A stretch of 64,000 nt of DNA. Origin: Avena insularis. Lineage: Eukaryota; Streptophyta; Magnoliopsida; Poales; Poaceae. The stretch lies in the NCBI GenBank assembly GCA_023614405.1, contig CM042691.1, positions 173,572,927 through 173,636,926 of the forward strand. Direction: 5' to 3'. Position numbers and translations under genes: made by a program. The notes beneath the pieces were generated by a model. It worked only from the letters and a program-made list of their open reading frames with translations, did no database searches and had not been told where the DNA came from. Of this stretch, positions 33,899 to 46,731 are shown piece after piece (positions within the stretch are counted from its first letter, which is position 1; each line of letters starts with the position of its first letter).

Positions 33899-35680
33899 TG
33901 TTAGAGATATGCCCAAGAGGCAATAATAAAGTAGTTATTATCATATCTTCATGCTTATGATAAATGTTTACATACCATGCTATAATTTTATTAACCGGAA
34001 ATATTAATACTTGTCTGATTTGTAAACATATTAGAGTCCCTAGTAAAGCCACTTGTTAAACTATCTTGTTGGTTAATATATGATCATGGTTTCCTGATCA
34101 TGAACATTGAGATGTTATTAACAACAAGGTCATATCATTACGAGAATGATGTGATGGACATACTCCTATAGTTAAGCATAGCATAAGATCAAGTCATTCA
34201 AATAGTCCACTTGCTAGAAGCTTTCAATACATAGTAACCTAAATCCTTCGACCATGAGATCATGTTAATCACCATCATCGGATCGATGCTTTGATAACAT
34301 CAACCACCACGTCGTAACTGGGTGGTTATAAATGTGGCATTGAGTGTTCGGAAAGTATGTGTTAAGGCACATGGATCAAGAGTGGGATTTGTCCATCCAT
34401 ATGACAGATAGATATACTTTGGGCCCTCTCAGTGGAATGTCATCTAATTAGATTGCAAGCATGTGACTGGATCACAAGGGATCACATATCATAGGAACGA
34501 GTAAAGAGTACTTATCGGTAACGAGGTTGAACTAGGTATGCAGAGATACCGACGATCAAATCTCGGATAAGTAAAGTATCATGAGACATAGGGAAATTGG
34601 TATCGTACGTAAATGGTTCATTCGATCATGAAGTAATCATAGAAATATGTGGGAACCATATGAATTTCTAGATTCCTCTATTGGTTATTGATCGGAGAAG
34701 TGTCTCGATCGTGTCTGCATAATTCACGAACCATAGGGAGACACACTTAAGGATTCAATGTTGTTTAGTAGATATGGAATGTGAGTAAGAAGACTGAATG
34801 TTGTTCGAAGTTTCAGATGGGATCCGGGATATCACGAGGAGATACGGAATAGTTTGAAGAATAAGATTCATGTAAGGAAAGTCCAATTGCGGAGTTCGTG
34901 AATGGTTTCGGTGTTTTCAACAGAATGTTCTAGAAGGGTCTAGAAGGTCCACCGATCCGGAAGGCGAAGGGTACATGGATGTTTCATGACAAATTGAAAT
35001 GTTTGCATCATGTCCTAGGTCACTTGGCTGGACATTTGTAAGAGAGAAATCAAACTCTAATTTGAAAGTAAAAAAGGCAGTTTGAAAAAGTAAAATTGGG
35101 ACAATATTTCCAAGTGGAGGGAGGGGGCGCCCCCTTGACACACAGGAAACCCTAGGTTTGCTGCTTCCCCCCTCTCTAGTTGCAGGCAACCTAGATCTAC
35201 TCTAAACCGTTACCGACTAGCTAAACTCTAGTTGCTAGCTACCTCTAAACCTCAGCCCTCTAAACCCTAGATTTATGGGGCTCCCTCTAGTCCACCATAC
35301 TCGCTCTAGCTTAGGTGAAGCCCTACGGGATCTCCCCTATACTTCCGACACCACGCCGTTGTGGTGCCGGAATTGTGAGGAGAGAGCTCCAACCTCTATT
35401 GCCTGCAGGAACAAGGGAGAAGAAGGTCTTCATCGAGTACCGAACGTGTGACCGACTGCGGGAGCGCTGCCAGAACATGGCACCGGAAGGATCGTCTAAG
35501 AGATCTTGAGATCGTCAATTGAATGACTACATCACCCACGAGAATCTGTTCTCATTAACCTCTTTGGATCTTCGAGGGTTAGTACTCTATCGACGCGTTG
35601 CTACAATCTAGTAGATAGATCTTGGCTTGTATGTGTTCATGCGATATAAATTTTTGTTTTCCATGCTGCGAACCCCTATA
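33899..35680 (+). repeat. 5' LTR of Y2 (1782 bp)
   Basis: It begins tgttagagatatgcccaaga and ends aacccctata, one base before the primer-binding site. It pairs with the Y1 5' LTR at diagnostic bases and lacks its GC-rich block (deleted near 35120). Confidence 0.9.
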
Positions 35681-35681
35681 G

Positions 35682-35693
35682 TGGTATCAGAGT
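35682..35693 (+). other. Primer-binding site of Y2
   Basis: tggtatcagagt follows the 5' LTR by one base. It is of initiator Met-tRNA type, with the last base changed (C to T). Confidence 0.83.
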
Positions 35694-38600
35694 CGTGTCT
35701 ATATGTAGATCTATTGAACGAGTAGAACACAATGGTCATTGTGGGGGGTGGTGCTTTTATTATCAATTGCTTCTTGTGTACTTTGCATCTTGCGGGATGG
35801 TGGGATGAAGCGGCCCGGGCTAACCTAACATGACATCATTAATGACACTTGCTCCATTCTCAACATGCAACTTGTATTACATATGTGACTTTGTGGGTGT
35901 CTGTCTCTCACATGATAGTGAAGATTCAATTTACAACAGTCACTTGATGGTTCATGCATCAACGTTGTGGTTGTTGCTCGTAAGTTAGAACGGTACTTAT
36001 TGAAAGCCCCAAACCACGTAAAATATGAACAGAAAATTAGAGGCGTCTAACTTTATTTTGCAGGGGTGTGCTATGATGTGATATGGCCATGATTGTGATT
36101 ATATATGATATATGCAATGATCCTTATTGTAAGTCGGCAACCGGCAGGAGCCTTATGGTTGTATTTTAATTCTGTTAAGACCTGCGTGTCTATTATTCAA
36201 AGTAGTTGTAATAGTTTTTGTTGGTGGATGACAACCATGGAGCGGTGCCATTGACCTTGACGCCGCGCCGGTGATGATGGAGATCATGTTCATGCTTAAA
36301 GATTGAGATCGGAAGCACAAGAAGAAAGGCCATATCATATCACATATTTTGAATTGCATGTGATGTTAATACTTTTATGCATCTTTTATTGCTTAGATCG
36401 CGACGGTAGCATTATAAGATGATCCCTCTCACAAAATATCAAGTTATAAAGTTTTCGTCCTTAGTAGGCACCGTTGCCAAGACTCGTTGTTTCGAAGCAC
36501 CACGTGATGATCGGGTGTGTTAGATTCCGCGAGTTTATAAAATGGGAGAAAGCCAGATTTTCTCATGCGGAAACTAAGTTTAAATGTTGATGAGCCTAGC
36601 ATATACAGACATGGTCTTGGAACACGGAATACCGAAAGGTAAAGCATGAGTCATATATATGATATGACGAACATGATGATTGTTGGCCTTTGAAACTACA
36701 TCATTTCACGTGATGATCGTACTTGGTGTAGTGGAGTTGGTTCATGTGATCACTAAAACAATGTGAGGGATATTGTTTTGAGTGGGAGTTCAATAGTACT
36801 ATGATTAAAAGTTGAACACTATTTATCATAAATTAAATCAAAGTGATTTTGCATAGTTGTTGTAGTCATTGGCATCCGTTTACCAATTTGCGCTTAGTTA
36901 TAATTGAGATAATAGAACTATAGAATTCTGGTTAAGTTCTGGTTACTCCCTGAAGTTTAATAATTGGTATTAAATCAAGAGTAACAATTCCAGTGTTAGT
37001 ATATAAGTATCATTTTAAATATCAAGGTTATCAGGGAGCTGAAAGAATTGTTTCAGAAACCATCATGTGTGGATGATATTGCGTTATCTGAAACAATGTT
37101 TTGGTTGCAACATGATAGAGTATAATTAATGTTCTCATGTTTAATGGGAATTTGTAAAAGGTTGGAGACACTAGTTGTCCTAATCCTCCAATAGGTTTTG
37201 GAGAGCAACATTATACTCGCGATTCACCGTTATAAGATAAAGTAGCTTGATCATGGTAATAACCATGAAAAGTATGAATATAAGATATAGGTAAAATGTT
37301 TACTGCACTAAAAGATTACTAAAGAATGGAATTTGAAACAACACCAAGCATTTGATGGTGGTGATCTACTTCAAAGTGCAATTCCAAAGACATTGGTATT
37401 TAACTATACATGCTTTGGACTATGTGTCATGAGTATGGCGCCACTGTTGATGTTGATAGATTCTTTTGAAAGGATAAAGAAATGCTAAAAGAGAAATCTA
37501 AGAAATATTTGGCAGAAAAGTAAAGACTATAATTGTCCAGCTTAGGTATATAGAAGATATACGTGTTATGGCTGTATTCTTTGCTTGTCAAACAATGTAG
37601 TTCTTGAGTATTGGATAATGAATTTGTTGGTATGAATCGTCATACGAAAAAACACAATACATGAACTACAATACCCTAAGTAACTAGCAAAAGAATATGT
37701 GATGATATTCGTCGAGAACAAATAAAGGGTTGTTGTGTTGCTCGGTAATATCAAATCTTGCCTTCAAGATTTGTTCTATTAGGTATTATGGGAACAAAAG
37801 GGTTGTTCAAATGATTGCCGTAATCCATAAAATATGGATGATTTACAAATCTCGTTGGATAAATCAAATCCGTAAAACCAGTGATAAAAATGTAGAAAGA
37901 TAATTGATAGAAAAGATCACTTAGGAAGTGACATCGCCGTTTAAATTATAATGGAAAGAAAACATGAAGAAACTCCATGTTGATATATTTTAGAGTCTTT
38001 TTATTTTTTATCAAATGACGCTTGTGAAACTTTCCTAGAGATAATTAAAACTTCGTTCATAGGCCATAAGAGAACGAGAGACTAAATTATTAGAACTTGT
38101 ACACATAGATGTATGATGTCCATTATGTATAGTCAAGAGCGATGAATTTCAACTTCATATGCTTCCTCCGAAAATTTGAGTTAATATATGAATATTTACT
38201 TAATAAGGATGAAGTGTGAAATATTTGAAAATGTTCGAAGACTTTTAAGATGAAGCAGAAAATCATTGTAACAGGAATATAAATAGTTTATGATAGGATC
38301 ATAAAGGAAGATATTTGAGTTGCAAGTTTAGCATAACACCTAATATTTGAGCAATCGTTCCATGGATTTGCATTTCCTGAAACACCATAAGATTATGGAG
38401 TGTTTGAGATATGTAATGAAACCTTGTTTGACATGGTAAGATTAAAGGTGTAATATATAAAACTACCACTATATATTAAAATATTAAAAGCTTTAGAGAC
38501 TACCACTTTTACACTGAAAAGAGCTCCATCATGATTCGTTGAAATGACACCATATAAAGTTATGGTTTGGGTTAAAACCCAAGTTTTCATTTTTTAAATA

Positions 38601-38766
38601 TTGGTATGCTACGCATAAGATGTTTACAACCAAAGTTGGATAAAGATGTCCTTGTATGTTATTTCGAATAACTATTGAGTATTCCTCCATAACACCGAAG
38701 ACAAAATTGTTTGACGCTTAGAACATCGAGTTTCATAAGAACGAATTTTTCGTGAAAAGTTAAGTG
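35694..38766 (+). other. Y2 interior, left part: leader and unreadable gag/integrase area
   Basis: This 3.1-kb AT-rich stretch has no supported frame and is colinear with Y1 9752-12920. Near 36450-36780 it contains the leader pieces cacgtgatgatcgggtgtg and tggaacacggaataccgaaa seen in Angela/BARE-like elements. A possible Gag scrap (ELKELFQKPSCVDD type) is near 37040. aagtg at 38762-38766 is the left target duplication of copia2. Confidence 0.6.
38762..38766 (+). repeat. Target-site duplication (left) of copia2
   Basis: aagtg directly precedes the LTR start tgttggg at 38767. It is repeated at 46727-46731 directly after the LTR end caaca. Y1 keeps a single copy at 9747-9751 (minus strand). 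Confidence 0.95.
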
Positions 38767-40132
38767 TGTTGGGAATATGCCCTAGAGGCAATCATGTATT
38801 ATGAGTTTTCCCATTGTATTCATAAAGACATTAAGTAGTCCTTGTATAAACATCTGATGTGTATCATTGAATATGTGATTCGGTTGTGGAACTATGCATT
38901 CATGTTGTTTGTACTAAATATCCTTGGTCATTGAGGTTGTGCTGGACACACAACTTAGCCCAATGTGAAAGTTGGCTTGATGACTCGGTTCCACTTGTCA
39001 TGGGCATGGAGATGCTATTCCAACTTACACAGATTCGACTAAAGAGTTTAGCGAGTCGGATTGACCTATATTGAGGTACAACGAACAAGTTGTCATTTGT
39101 ATATCTCAATCAATGTAATCCTTAGACCTGAGGTTGTTGCATAGTCCGAGTTGAGGATCACCGACTTAGGTTCTGTCAAACGCTATCCGTAACTGGGCAG
39201 TTATAAAGGCAGGGTTCGGGTCAACTGATAATCAAGCTGCGTGATGTGAATAACCAAGATGGGATTTTGCCCCTCCACTCGGAGAGATATTCTCTGGGCC
39301 CTCTCGTGAGATATGATTCGGAAAGCATGGCCATGCACGACTCGGTTAAGTGTTAACTGAGGCGATCTACTAAGAGTTAGTCGGGTGAATCACTTATCTC
39401 GGATCGAGAAGAGAGTCAGACTATTTAAGGGATGACAAATATTCGCCTATAGTCTAACAAGGTATATCGTGAGGCAAAAGGGACTCGGACGCAAGTCGCA
39501 TTGGAAAGGCAAGTCGTCATGACTCTTTGGTACTTGGGAGTCGGCATGTTCTACTAGGAGCCGCTACCGACTGATCGATTGAGAGTCGGACTCCAATCGT
39601 GTCCAAGTAGCCATGAGCCTGCGGGGTCACACACTTAAGAGCGGGAGCAAGTTCGGATTGGATCTGAACATATAATCTAGTTAGGTTGGACCTAAACCTG
39701 ATTAGGACTGGTTTGTGAGTTGGACTCACGGTGACTAGTGTTATATGGGCTTTAGTGAATGGGTTGCACGAGCATAGCCCACGTTCACTCCCTATATATA
39801 GTGGAGCACCTTAACCCAGAAGGGTTAATCGTTGTTCGGTTAGGTCATTCCATGTGTTGGAAACCCTAGCTCCACAGCAGTCCTGCCGCCGTAACGAACC
39901 TAGCAGTTCGCCGCCGGCGCTCCTCCTTGTACGTGTGGATACCAGCAGAGGTGTTGTGCGATCAGCACCAGGACGATCGGATCGTGAGGACTGCACTGCA
40001 TCAACTGACGCGCTTCATCAGTAATCCGCAACCGCGCGTCTAGTGGTAAACCCCGTGGCCTTCTACCTCAGCTAGTTCTTGGGATCACCACGTTAGAGGA
40101 AAAAATTTGTTTTATCTCCGCGTGTCCCAACA
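38767..40132 (+). repeat. 5' LTR of copia2 (1366 bp)
   Basis: Starts tgttgggaatatgccctaga, ends tgtcccaaca. A TATA-like ctatatatag is at 39792-39801. It aligns with 45359-46726 and 5235-6601. Confidence 0.95.
39792..39801 (+). promoter_or_regulatory. Candidate TATA box in copia2 5' LTR
   Basis: ctatatatag is conserved in all three LTRs of this family in the window. It would place the transcript start near 39825, giving an R-U5 of about 300 bases. Confidence 0.55.
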
Positions 40133-40133
40133 G

Positions 40134-40145
40134 TGGTATCAGAGC
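40134..40145 (+). other. Primer-binding site of copia2
   Basis: tggtatcagagc begins one base after the 5' LTR end. It matches initiator Met-tRNA perfectly over 12 bases. Confidence 0.92.
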
Positions 40146-41381
40146 AATAGTTTCTGGTTTTAGGCTCGAGATCTTGCATATGTGATATGCGGTAGGATGT
40201 AGATGAGATCTATATGCTGTTTGGTGGTCGATCTATGAGATAGATCGGTTTTGTACGAAGTTGATTGGATCAACTGTGCTCAGGGAATGGTAGATCTGAT
40301 TTCCGTGATCATAGTGCTGAGGTCGTGGAACAACATACCCCTACCGGTTGGCTTCCGCCATCGGGTAGACTGTGACACGTAAATCCAGAAGCGGTGATCG
40401 AAGATCAAAGAGTTTGATCGAATCGGAACGACTAGCACCGCCGGCTTCGCCCTGTCGTAGCGCCTTAGATGTCGTTGCGAGTTTCACAACGCCGGTAGAT
40501 ATTGTATCTATGCATAACTTGTTTTTGTAGGAAGTTGTGAATGGTATGGTTCATGTGCATGTGATGTATGTGTGTAATCCATACGTGATCTGCGAATCAC
40601 GGTTTATGTCAGCCGGCTGGAGCCTAGGTGCTGTCATTTTATTGTATAACGACATGCGTGTCGGTTTCTCTATGTAATTTACTTTACTAAGCTAGTGTAG
40701 CTGTTTGGAGAACCCGGAAGGCATGCAAGGCATTGTACATGTCAGCGACATGGAGTAAGACGGCAAGTGACAAGAGTTGGCACGGGTCGGATTACAGGCT
40801 TTGTGGAGATGGAGATCGCCATGAAGAGAGCCATACCATTTCACATTATAATTGCTCTATTTTGTGTTATTGTTATGTCTCAGTTTTACCTCTATTAGAT
40901 AGTCGGTAAAATTTAATCCCTCAAAGAAGGTCTAGTCGGTTTTCCGGCCAGTGTTTGCACCATCACAAGTTGGACATTTTTGGTAGTGGGCTCATAAAAT
41001 GGAGGTGCTGCCAATTCTTTCCGACTAGGTGGGTTCGAGTCGGACTCTTACTGCAGAAACACTCAGTAAGCTAGACGGGTCTATCACAGTGGTTGTGGGA
41101 CTCGGGGAAAAGTCGGATGGGAGTCGGGGCATGTGATGCCACCCGTCCAACAGGAGTCGCATGAGATGCGATTGACAGGGAGTTGTCTACCTAGATCACT
41201 TGGCGGCTAGCGGTGATGCTAAAGCTCACTATCCGACTTGCTTATTTAGCATCCTGAATCACTAAGCAACCATCGGAGGGGTGTTGGTTCTAGTGGGAGC
41301 ATAAAATATTAAAATGTTTAATATGCTTGATCTTTTATGAATACATGTCTTAAGTGTTTTGCATATTTTCTGTTGTAGATC
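40146..41381 (+). other. Untranslated leader of copia2
   Basis: No supported frame. It aligns with 30-1281 of copia1 with a short deletion near 40430. It ends in tgttgtagatc before the gag ATG at 41382, again acceptor-like. Confidence 0.7.
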
Positions 41382-42300
41382 ATGGCACCAAGTAGCAGTC
41401 ACTCTCAGATATCCGGTTTTGCGTTGAGAACTATCCTTGAGAAAGATAAACTGAACGACACTAATTTTACCAACTGGTATCAAAATCTGAGAATTGTTCT
41501 CAAACAAGAAAAGAAGGACCATGTCCAAGACAACCCACTTCCAGATGAGCCGAATGAGAATGCTACTGTCGCAGCCACCAATGCCTACCGTCGGGCTAAG
41601 GATGAGTCCACGGATATTAGCTGTCTTATGATTGCTCACATGGAAAAGGACTTGCAAAAGCAGTTCGAGCATGTTGAGGCCTAAGACATGATCGAAAGCC
41701 TCAAAAGTATGTTCCAGGCTCAGGCGAAGACTGAGAGGTATCAAGTCTCTCAGGCTTTGCTGAGTTGCAAGCTTAAGGATGGTGATCCACTGAGTCCGCA
41801 TGTGATCAAAATTGTTGGTTACGTGCAGTCTCTGGAGAGGCTTCGCTACCCCATAAGCGAAGAGTTCGCTACGGATATAATTCTGAACTCTCTTCCTAGT
41901 GCATATGGGCAGTTCATTTCGAACTACCACATGCATGGTATGGATAAGAAGCTCACTGAATTACATGCGATGCTCAAGCAGGCAAAGGCGGATCTCAAGA
42001 AGGGCACCAGTCAAGTGTTGATGGTGCAGAATGAGGCTAAGTTCAAGAAGAGTTCTTGGACTAAGAAGAAGGCTAAGTCAGGAGGAAAGCAGGCTCAGGA
42101 CCCGGTCCCAAGCGCTTCCTCAGGGACTAAGCCATCTCCTTCAGCCGGATCCACTTGCTTCTACTGCAAGGCGGATGGCCACTGTAAGAGGAACTGTAGC
42201 AAGTACTTGGCCGACAAAGCCAAGAGTGGAGGTATGACTTCCGACTCAGGTACACTTGTTTGCAATGTTATAGACATATATCTTGCTGATGCACCTAATA
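41382..42300 (+). pseudogene. gag: copia2 gag
   Basis: From ATG 41382: MAPSSSHSQISGFALRTI, LNDTNFTNWYQNLRIVL, then a TAA at 41682-41684 (copia1 has TAC). It is open again from 41688: MIESLKSMFQAQAKTERYQV, LLSCKLKDGDPLSPHVIK and FATDIILNSLPSAYGQFI. The zinc knuckle CFYCKADGHCKRNC (CX2CX4HX4C, near 42160-42200) is intact, unlike in copia1. One stop apart, this Gag is near complete. Confidence 0.9.
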
Positions 42301-43806
42301 GTTCTTGGGTATATGATACCGGATCAGTTATTCACATCTGCAACTCGTTGCAGGGACTGGTAAGAACTAGGAGCGTAGCAAGAGGCGAGGTTGATATTCG
42401 AGTCGGCAACAAAGCAAGAGTTGTTGCGTTGGAAGTTGGCACGATGCAACTTCATTTACCTTCCGGATTCATTATGGAACTGAATAATTGTTATTATGTT
42501 CCAGTGCTCAGTTGAAACATTATTTCTGCTTCATGTTTGATGAGGCAAGGCTATGAGTCGAATATCAAGAATAATGGTTGTTCTTTGTATTTGAATGATA
42601 TGTTTCACGGCTTTGCACCCGTCCAGGACGGGTTATTTATTTTGAATCTTGATGGTGAGTCGGTTTATAACATAAATGTTAAAAGGTTGAAACCAAATGA
42701 TCTGAATATGACTTACTTTTGGCACTGTTGGCTTGGTCATATAAGTTGGAAACGCATGAAAAAGCTCCATGATGATGGACTCCTAACTTCGTTCGACTTG
42801 GAGTCGTTCGAGACATGCGAATCTTGCCTACTCGGCAAAATGACCAAGACACCTTTTGCAAAGAGTTGCGAAAGGGCGTCCGACTTGTTGGGACTAGTAC
42901 ATAGTGATGTATGTGGACCATCGAGCACGACGTAGGGGTGGTTATGAGTACTTCATTACCTTCACTGATGATTTGAGTAGGTATGGATATATCTACTTGA
43001 TGAAACATAAGTCGGAACCCTTTGAAAAGTTCAAAGAATTCCAGAATGAAGCACATAATCAACTCGGCAAGAAAATAAAGTTTCTTCGGTCGGACCGAGG
43101 AGGTGAGTACATGAGCCATGAGTTTGATGACCATCTGAAAAGTTGTGGAATAGTTCCTTAACTTACTCCGCCAGGAACGCCGCAAAGGAACAGTGTTTCG
43201 GAAAGACGGAACCGGACCTTGTTGGACATGGTACGGTCAATGATGAGTCGGGCAGATCTGCCTTTATCATTTTGGGGTTATTGTCTAGAAACAGCGACGT
43301 TCACACTAAACAGAGTACCATCAAAATCGGTAGAGAAGACACCGCATGAGATGTGGACAGGCAAAAAGCCAAGTTTGTCTTTTCTTAAGATTTCGGGTTG
43401 TGAAGCATTTGTCAAGCGACTCCAGTCGGACAAGCTTACAGCCAAGTCGGATAAGTGTATTTTCTTGGGGTATCCGAGGGAAACCTTGGGTTACTACTTC
43501 TACAACCAAGAAGAGGGCAAAGTGTTTGTTTCTCGGAACGGTGTCTTCCTTGAGAAAGAGTTTCTCAGTCGGGGAGTAAGTGGGAGCACGGTGCAGCTCG
43601 AAGAAATTCAAGAGGAACCGGCTAGTGGAGAGTCAGCAAAAACCTTGGAGGTTGAGCCGGTCGTGGTAGCTGAGCCGGCGACAGCACCTGTACTACGAAG
43701 ATCGGCAAGATTACGAAGTGTTCGTGACGTGTTATTGTTAGACAGTGATGAGCCGGCAAATTATTCGGAAGCGATGGTGGGATCTGATTTCGAGTCATGG
43801 CTTTGA
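42301..43806 (+). pseudogene. pol: copia2 protease and integrase, broken
   Basis: Protease WVYDTGSVIHIC near 42307. A TGA at 42513-42515 stands where copia1 has CGA. The integrase HHCC finger is present (WHCWLGH, then CESCLLGK near 42720-42840). Core: HSDVCGP, a frame break at ~42930, FTDDLSRYGYIYLM, SDRGGEYMSHEF, a TAA at 43159-43161 (CAA in copia1), then SVSERRNRTLLDM carrying the catalytic Glu, which copia1 has lost. LRRSARLRSVRD and an acidic tail follow. It ends at a TGA (43804-43806) after WL, identical in position to copia1. Confidence 0.88.
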
Positions 43807-45324
43807 GCCATGAGATCCGAGTTAAAGTCCATGGATGAAAATCAAGTTTGGAACATGGTTGATCTGCCAGACGGTGCAAGACCCGTCGAGTGCAAATGGG
43901 ACTTTAAGAAGAAAACTGATATGGATGGAAATGTTTCCGTCTATAAAGCACGCCTTGTCGCGAAGGGGTTCTGACAAGTTCAAGGAGTTGATTATGACGA
44001 GACTTTCTCTCCCGTAGCGATGCTTAAATCAGTTCGGATCATGTTAGCTATAGCGGCCTATTTCGACTACGAGATATGGCAGATGGATGTCAAAACGGCT
44101 TTCCTTAACGGAATTTTAACCGAGGACGTGTATATGATACAGCCCGAGGGTTTTGTCGATCCGGCTAATGCTGACAAGGTGTGCAAACTTCAGAAATCCA
44201 TTTATGGGTTGAAGGAAGCATCTCGGAGTTGGAATATTCGCTTTGATGAGGTAGTCAAATCGTTTGGCTTCATCAAGAGTGATCATGATTCTTGTTTGTA
44301 CAAGAAGTTTAGCGGGAACAAAGTAAATTTTCTAATCTTATATGTGGATGACATATTACTGATTGGAAATGATGTCCAGATGTTGCAAGAAACCAAGGAA
44401 TCATTGGAAAGGAGTTTCTCAATGAAAGACTTGGGTGAGGGAATATACATCCTCGGAATCCGGATCTATAGAGATAGATCAAGGAGGCTCATCGGATTGA
44501 GTCAGAGTACTTATTTGGAAAAAGTGTTGAAGAAGTTCAACATGGAATCGTCTAAGAAGGGGTTCTTACCGATGTCCCATGGTGTAAAACTTAGCAAGAC
44601 TCAGTGTCCTTCGACAACTGATGAGCGAAGTCGGATGAGTGCGATTCCATATGCTTCTGCAGTCGGATCCATCATGTACGCCATGATTTGTACTAGGCCG
44701 GATGTTTCCTATTCTCTAAGTGTTGTGAGCAGATACCAGGCTGATCCTGGAGAGATCCACTGGACAGCGGCTAAAAATATCCTAAAGTACTTGAGAAGGA
44801 CTAAGGATATTTTCTTGGTTTATGGTGGTGAAGATGAACTCAGTGTAAAGGGTTACACGGATGCGAGTTATCTTACTGACTCTGATGATTCTCGTTCGCA
44901 ATCCGGATACGTGTTTATTATAAACGGAGGTGCTGTGAGCTGGAAGAGTTCCTAGCAAGAGACTGTGCCTGCGTCTACAACAGAGGCTGAGTATATTGCC
45001 GCCTCGGAGGCAGCAAAGGAAGCTGTTTGGATGAGGAATTTCCTCATGGATCTTGGTGTGGTCCAGAGCTCGTCCAATCCGTTGGACGTGTATTGTGACA
45101 ACAATGGTGCTATTGGAGAAGCCAAGGAACCTAGACAGCACTAGAAGAACAAGCACATACTCATGCGGTACCACCTGATTCGCCAGTTCGTGGATCAGGG
45201 TGATATCAAGTTATGCAAGGTACACACGGATGCAAATATTGCGGATCCGTTGACACAGCCATTACCCCAGCCAAAGCATGAGGCGCACCTGAGAGCCATG
45301 GGAATTAGATGCTTAGACATGTGA
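43807..45324 (+). pseudogene. pol: copia2 reverse transcriptase and RNase H, broken
   Basis: AMRSELKSMDENQVW opens RT. A TGA at ~43972-43974 replaces CGA. The 311-residue open stretch 44020-44955 carries QMDVKTAFLNG, KSIYGLKEASRSWN, YVDDILLIGND (YVDD at 44341-44352), CTRPDVSYSL and WTAAKNILKYL. RNase H: GYTDASYLTDSDDSRSQ, TAG at 44953-44955, STTEAEYIAASEAAKE, CDNNGAI and a TAG near 45141. The C-terminus ..GIRCLDM ends with TGA at 45322-45324. Confidence 0.9.
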
Positions 45325-45347
45325 TGTCGAAAGATTGACTCTGGTGC

Positions 45348-45358
45348 AAGTGGGAGAC
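45348..45358 (+). other. Polypurine tract of copia2
   Basis: aagtgggagac directly before the 3' LTR at 45359. Confidence 0.88.
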
Positions 45359-46726
45359 TGTTGGGAATATGCCCTAGAGGCAATCATTTATGATGAGTTT
45401 TCCCATTGTATTCATAAAGATATTAAGTAGTCCTTGTATAAACATCTGAGGTGTATCATTGAATATGTGATTCGGTTGTGGAACTATGCATTCATGTTGT
45501 TTGTACTAAATATCCTTGGTCATTGAGGTTGTGCTGGACACACAACTTAGACCAATGTGAAAGTTGGCTTGATGACTCGGTTCCACTTGTCATGGGGATG
45601 GATATGCTATTCCAACTTACACAGATTCGACTAAAGAGTTTAGCGAGTCGGATTGACCTATATTGAGGTACAACGAACAAGTTGTCATTTGTATATCTCA
45701 ATCAATGTAATCCTTAGACCTGAGGTTGTTGCATAGTCCGAGTTGAGGATCACCGACTTAGGTTCTGTCAAACGCTATCCGTAACTGGGAAATTATAAAG
45801 GCAGGGTTCGGGTCGACTGAGAATCAAGCTGCGTGATGTGAATAACCAAGATGGGATTTTGCCCCTACACTCGGAGAGATATTCTCTGGGCCCTCTCGTG
45901 AGATATGATTCAGAAAGCATGGCCATGCACGACTCGGTTAAGTGTTAACCGAGGCGATCGACTAAGATTTAGTCGGGTGAATCACTTATCTCGGATCGAG
46001 AAGAGAGTCGGACTATTTAAGGGATGACATATATTCGCCTATAGTCTGACAAGGTATATCGTGAGGCAAAAGGGACTCGGACGCAAGTCGCATTGGAAAG
46101 GCAAGTCGTCATGACTCTTTGGTACTTGGGAGTCGGCATGTTCTGCTAAGAGCCGCTACCGACTGAATGATTGAGATTCGGACTCCAATCGTGTCCAAGT
46201 AGCCATGATCCTGCGGGGTCACACACTTAAGAGCGGGAGCAAGTTCGGATTGGATCTGAACATATAATCTGGTTGGGTTGGACCTAAACCAGATTAGGAC
46301 TGAGTTAGGGAGTTGGACTCACAGTGACTAGTGTTATATGGGCTTTAGTGAATGGGTCACGCGAGCAGAGCCCACGTTCACTCCCTATATATAGTGGAGC
46401 ACCTTAACCCCAGAAGGGTTAATCGTTGTTCGGTTAGGTCATTCCATGTGTTGGAAACCCTAGCTCCATAGCAGTCCTGCTGCCGTAACAAACCTAGCAG
46501 TTCGCCGCCGGCGCTCCTCCTTGTACGTGTGGATACCAGCAGAGGTGCTGTGCGATCAGCACCAGGACGATCGGATCGTGGGGACTGCACTGCATCAACT
46601 GATGCCCTTCATCAGTAATCCGCAACCGCGCGTCTAGTGGTAAACCTCGTGGCCTTCTACCTCAGCTAGTTCTTGGGATCACCACGTTAGAGGAAATTTT
46701 TTGTTTTATCTCCGCGTGGCGCAACA
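45359..46726 (+). repeat. 3' LTR of copia2 (1368 bp)
   Basis: Starts tgttgggaatatgccctaga, ends ggcgcaaca. TATA-like ctatatatag at 46385-46394. The following aagtg is the right target duplication. Confidence 0.95.
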
Positions 46727-46731
46727 AAGTG
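46727..46731 (+). repeat. Target-site duplication (right) of copia2
   Basis: aagtg matches 38762-38766. The Y2 interior continues directly with ggaggacaatag. Confidence 0.95.

Larger units (their letters stand above)
38767..46726 (+). mobile_element. Ty1/copia element copia2, structurally complete (7960 bp)
   Basis: Two LTRs (1366 and 1368 bp), primer-binding site, leader, gag-pol with stops, polypurine tract and perfect aagtg target duplications. It is the same family as copia1 but an independent insertion. In the first 100 bases the two LTRs differ at four positions. The element is complete in structure, but gag-pol has at least seven stops or shifts, so it is non-autonomous. Confidence 0.96.

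Noticed and set aside
40134..40145. tRNA-like strings (TGGTATCAGAGC) as possible tRNA genes
   Set aside because: Only the 12-13 bases complementary to the tRNA 3' end occur, directly after LTR ends; these are primer-binding sites.
41262..41936. 224-codon minus-strand frame
   Set aside because: It is the antisense shadow of copia2 leader and gag; the copia1 copy does not keep it open and it has no domain.
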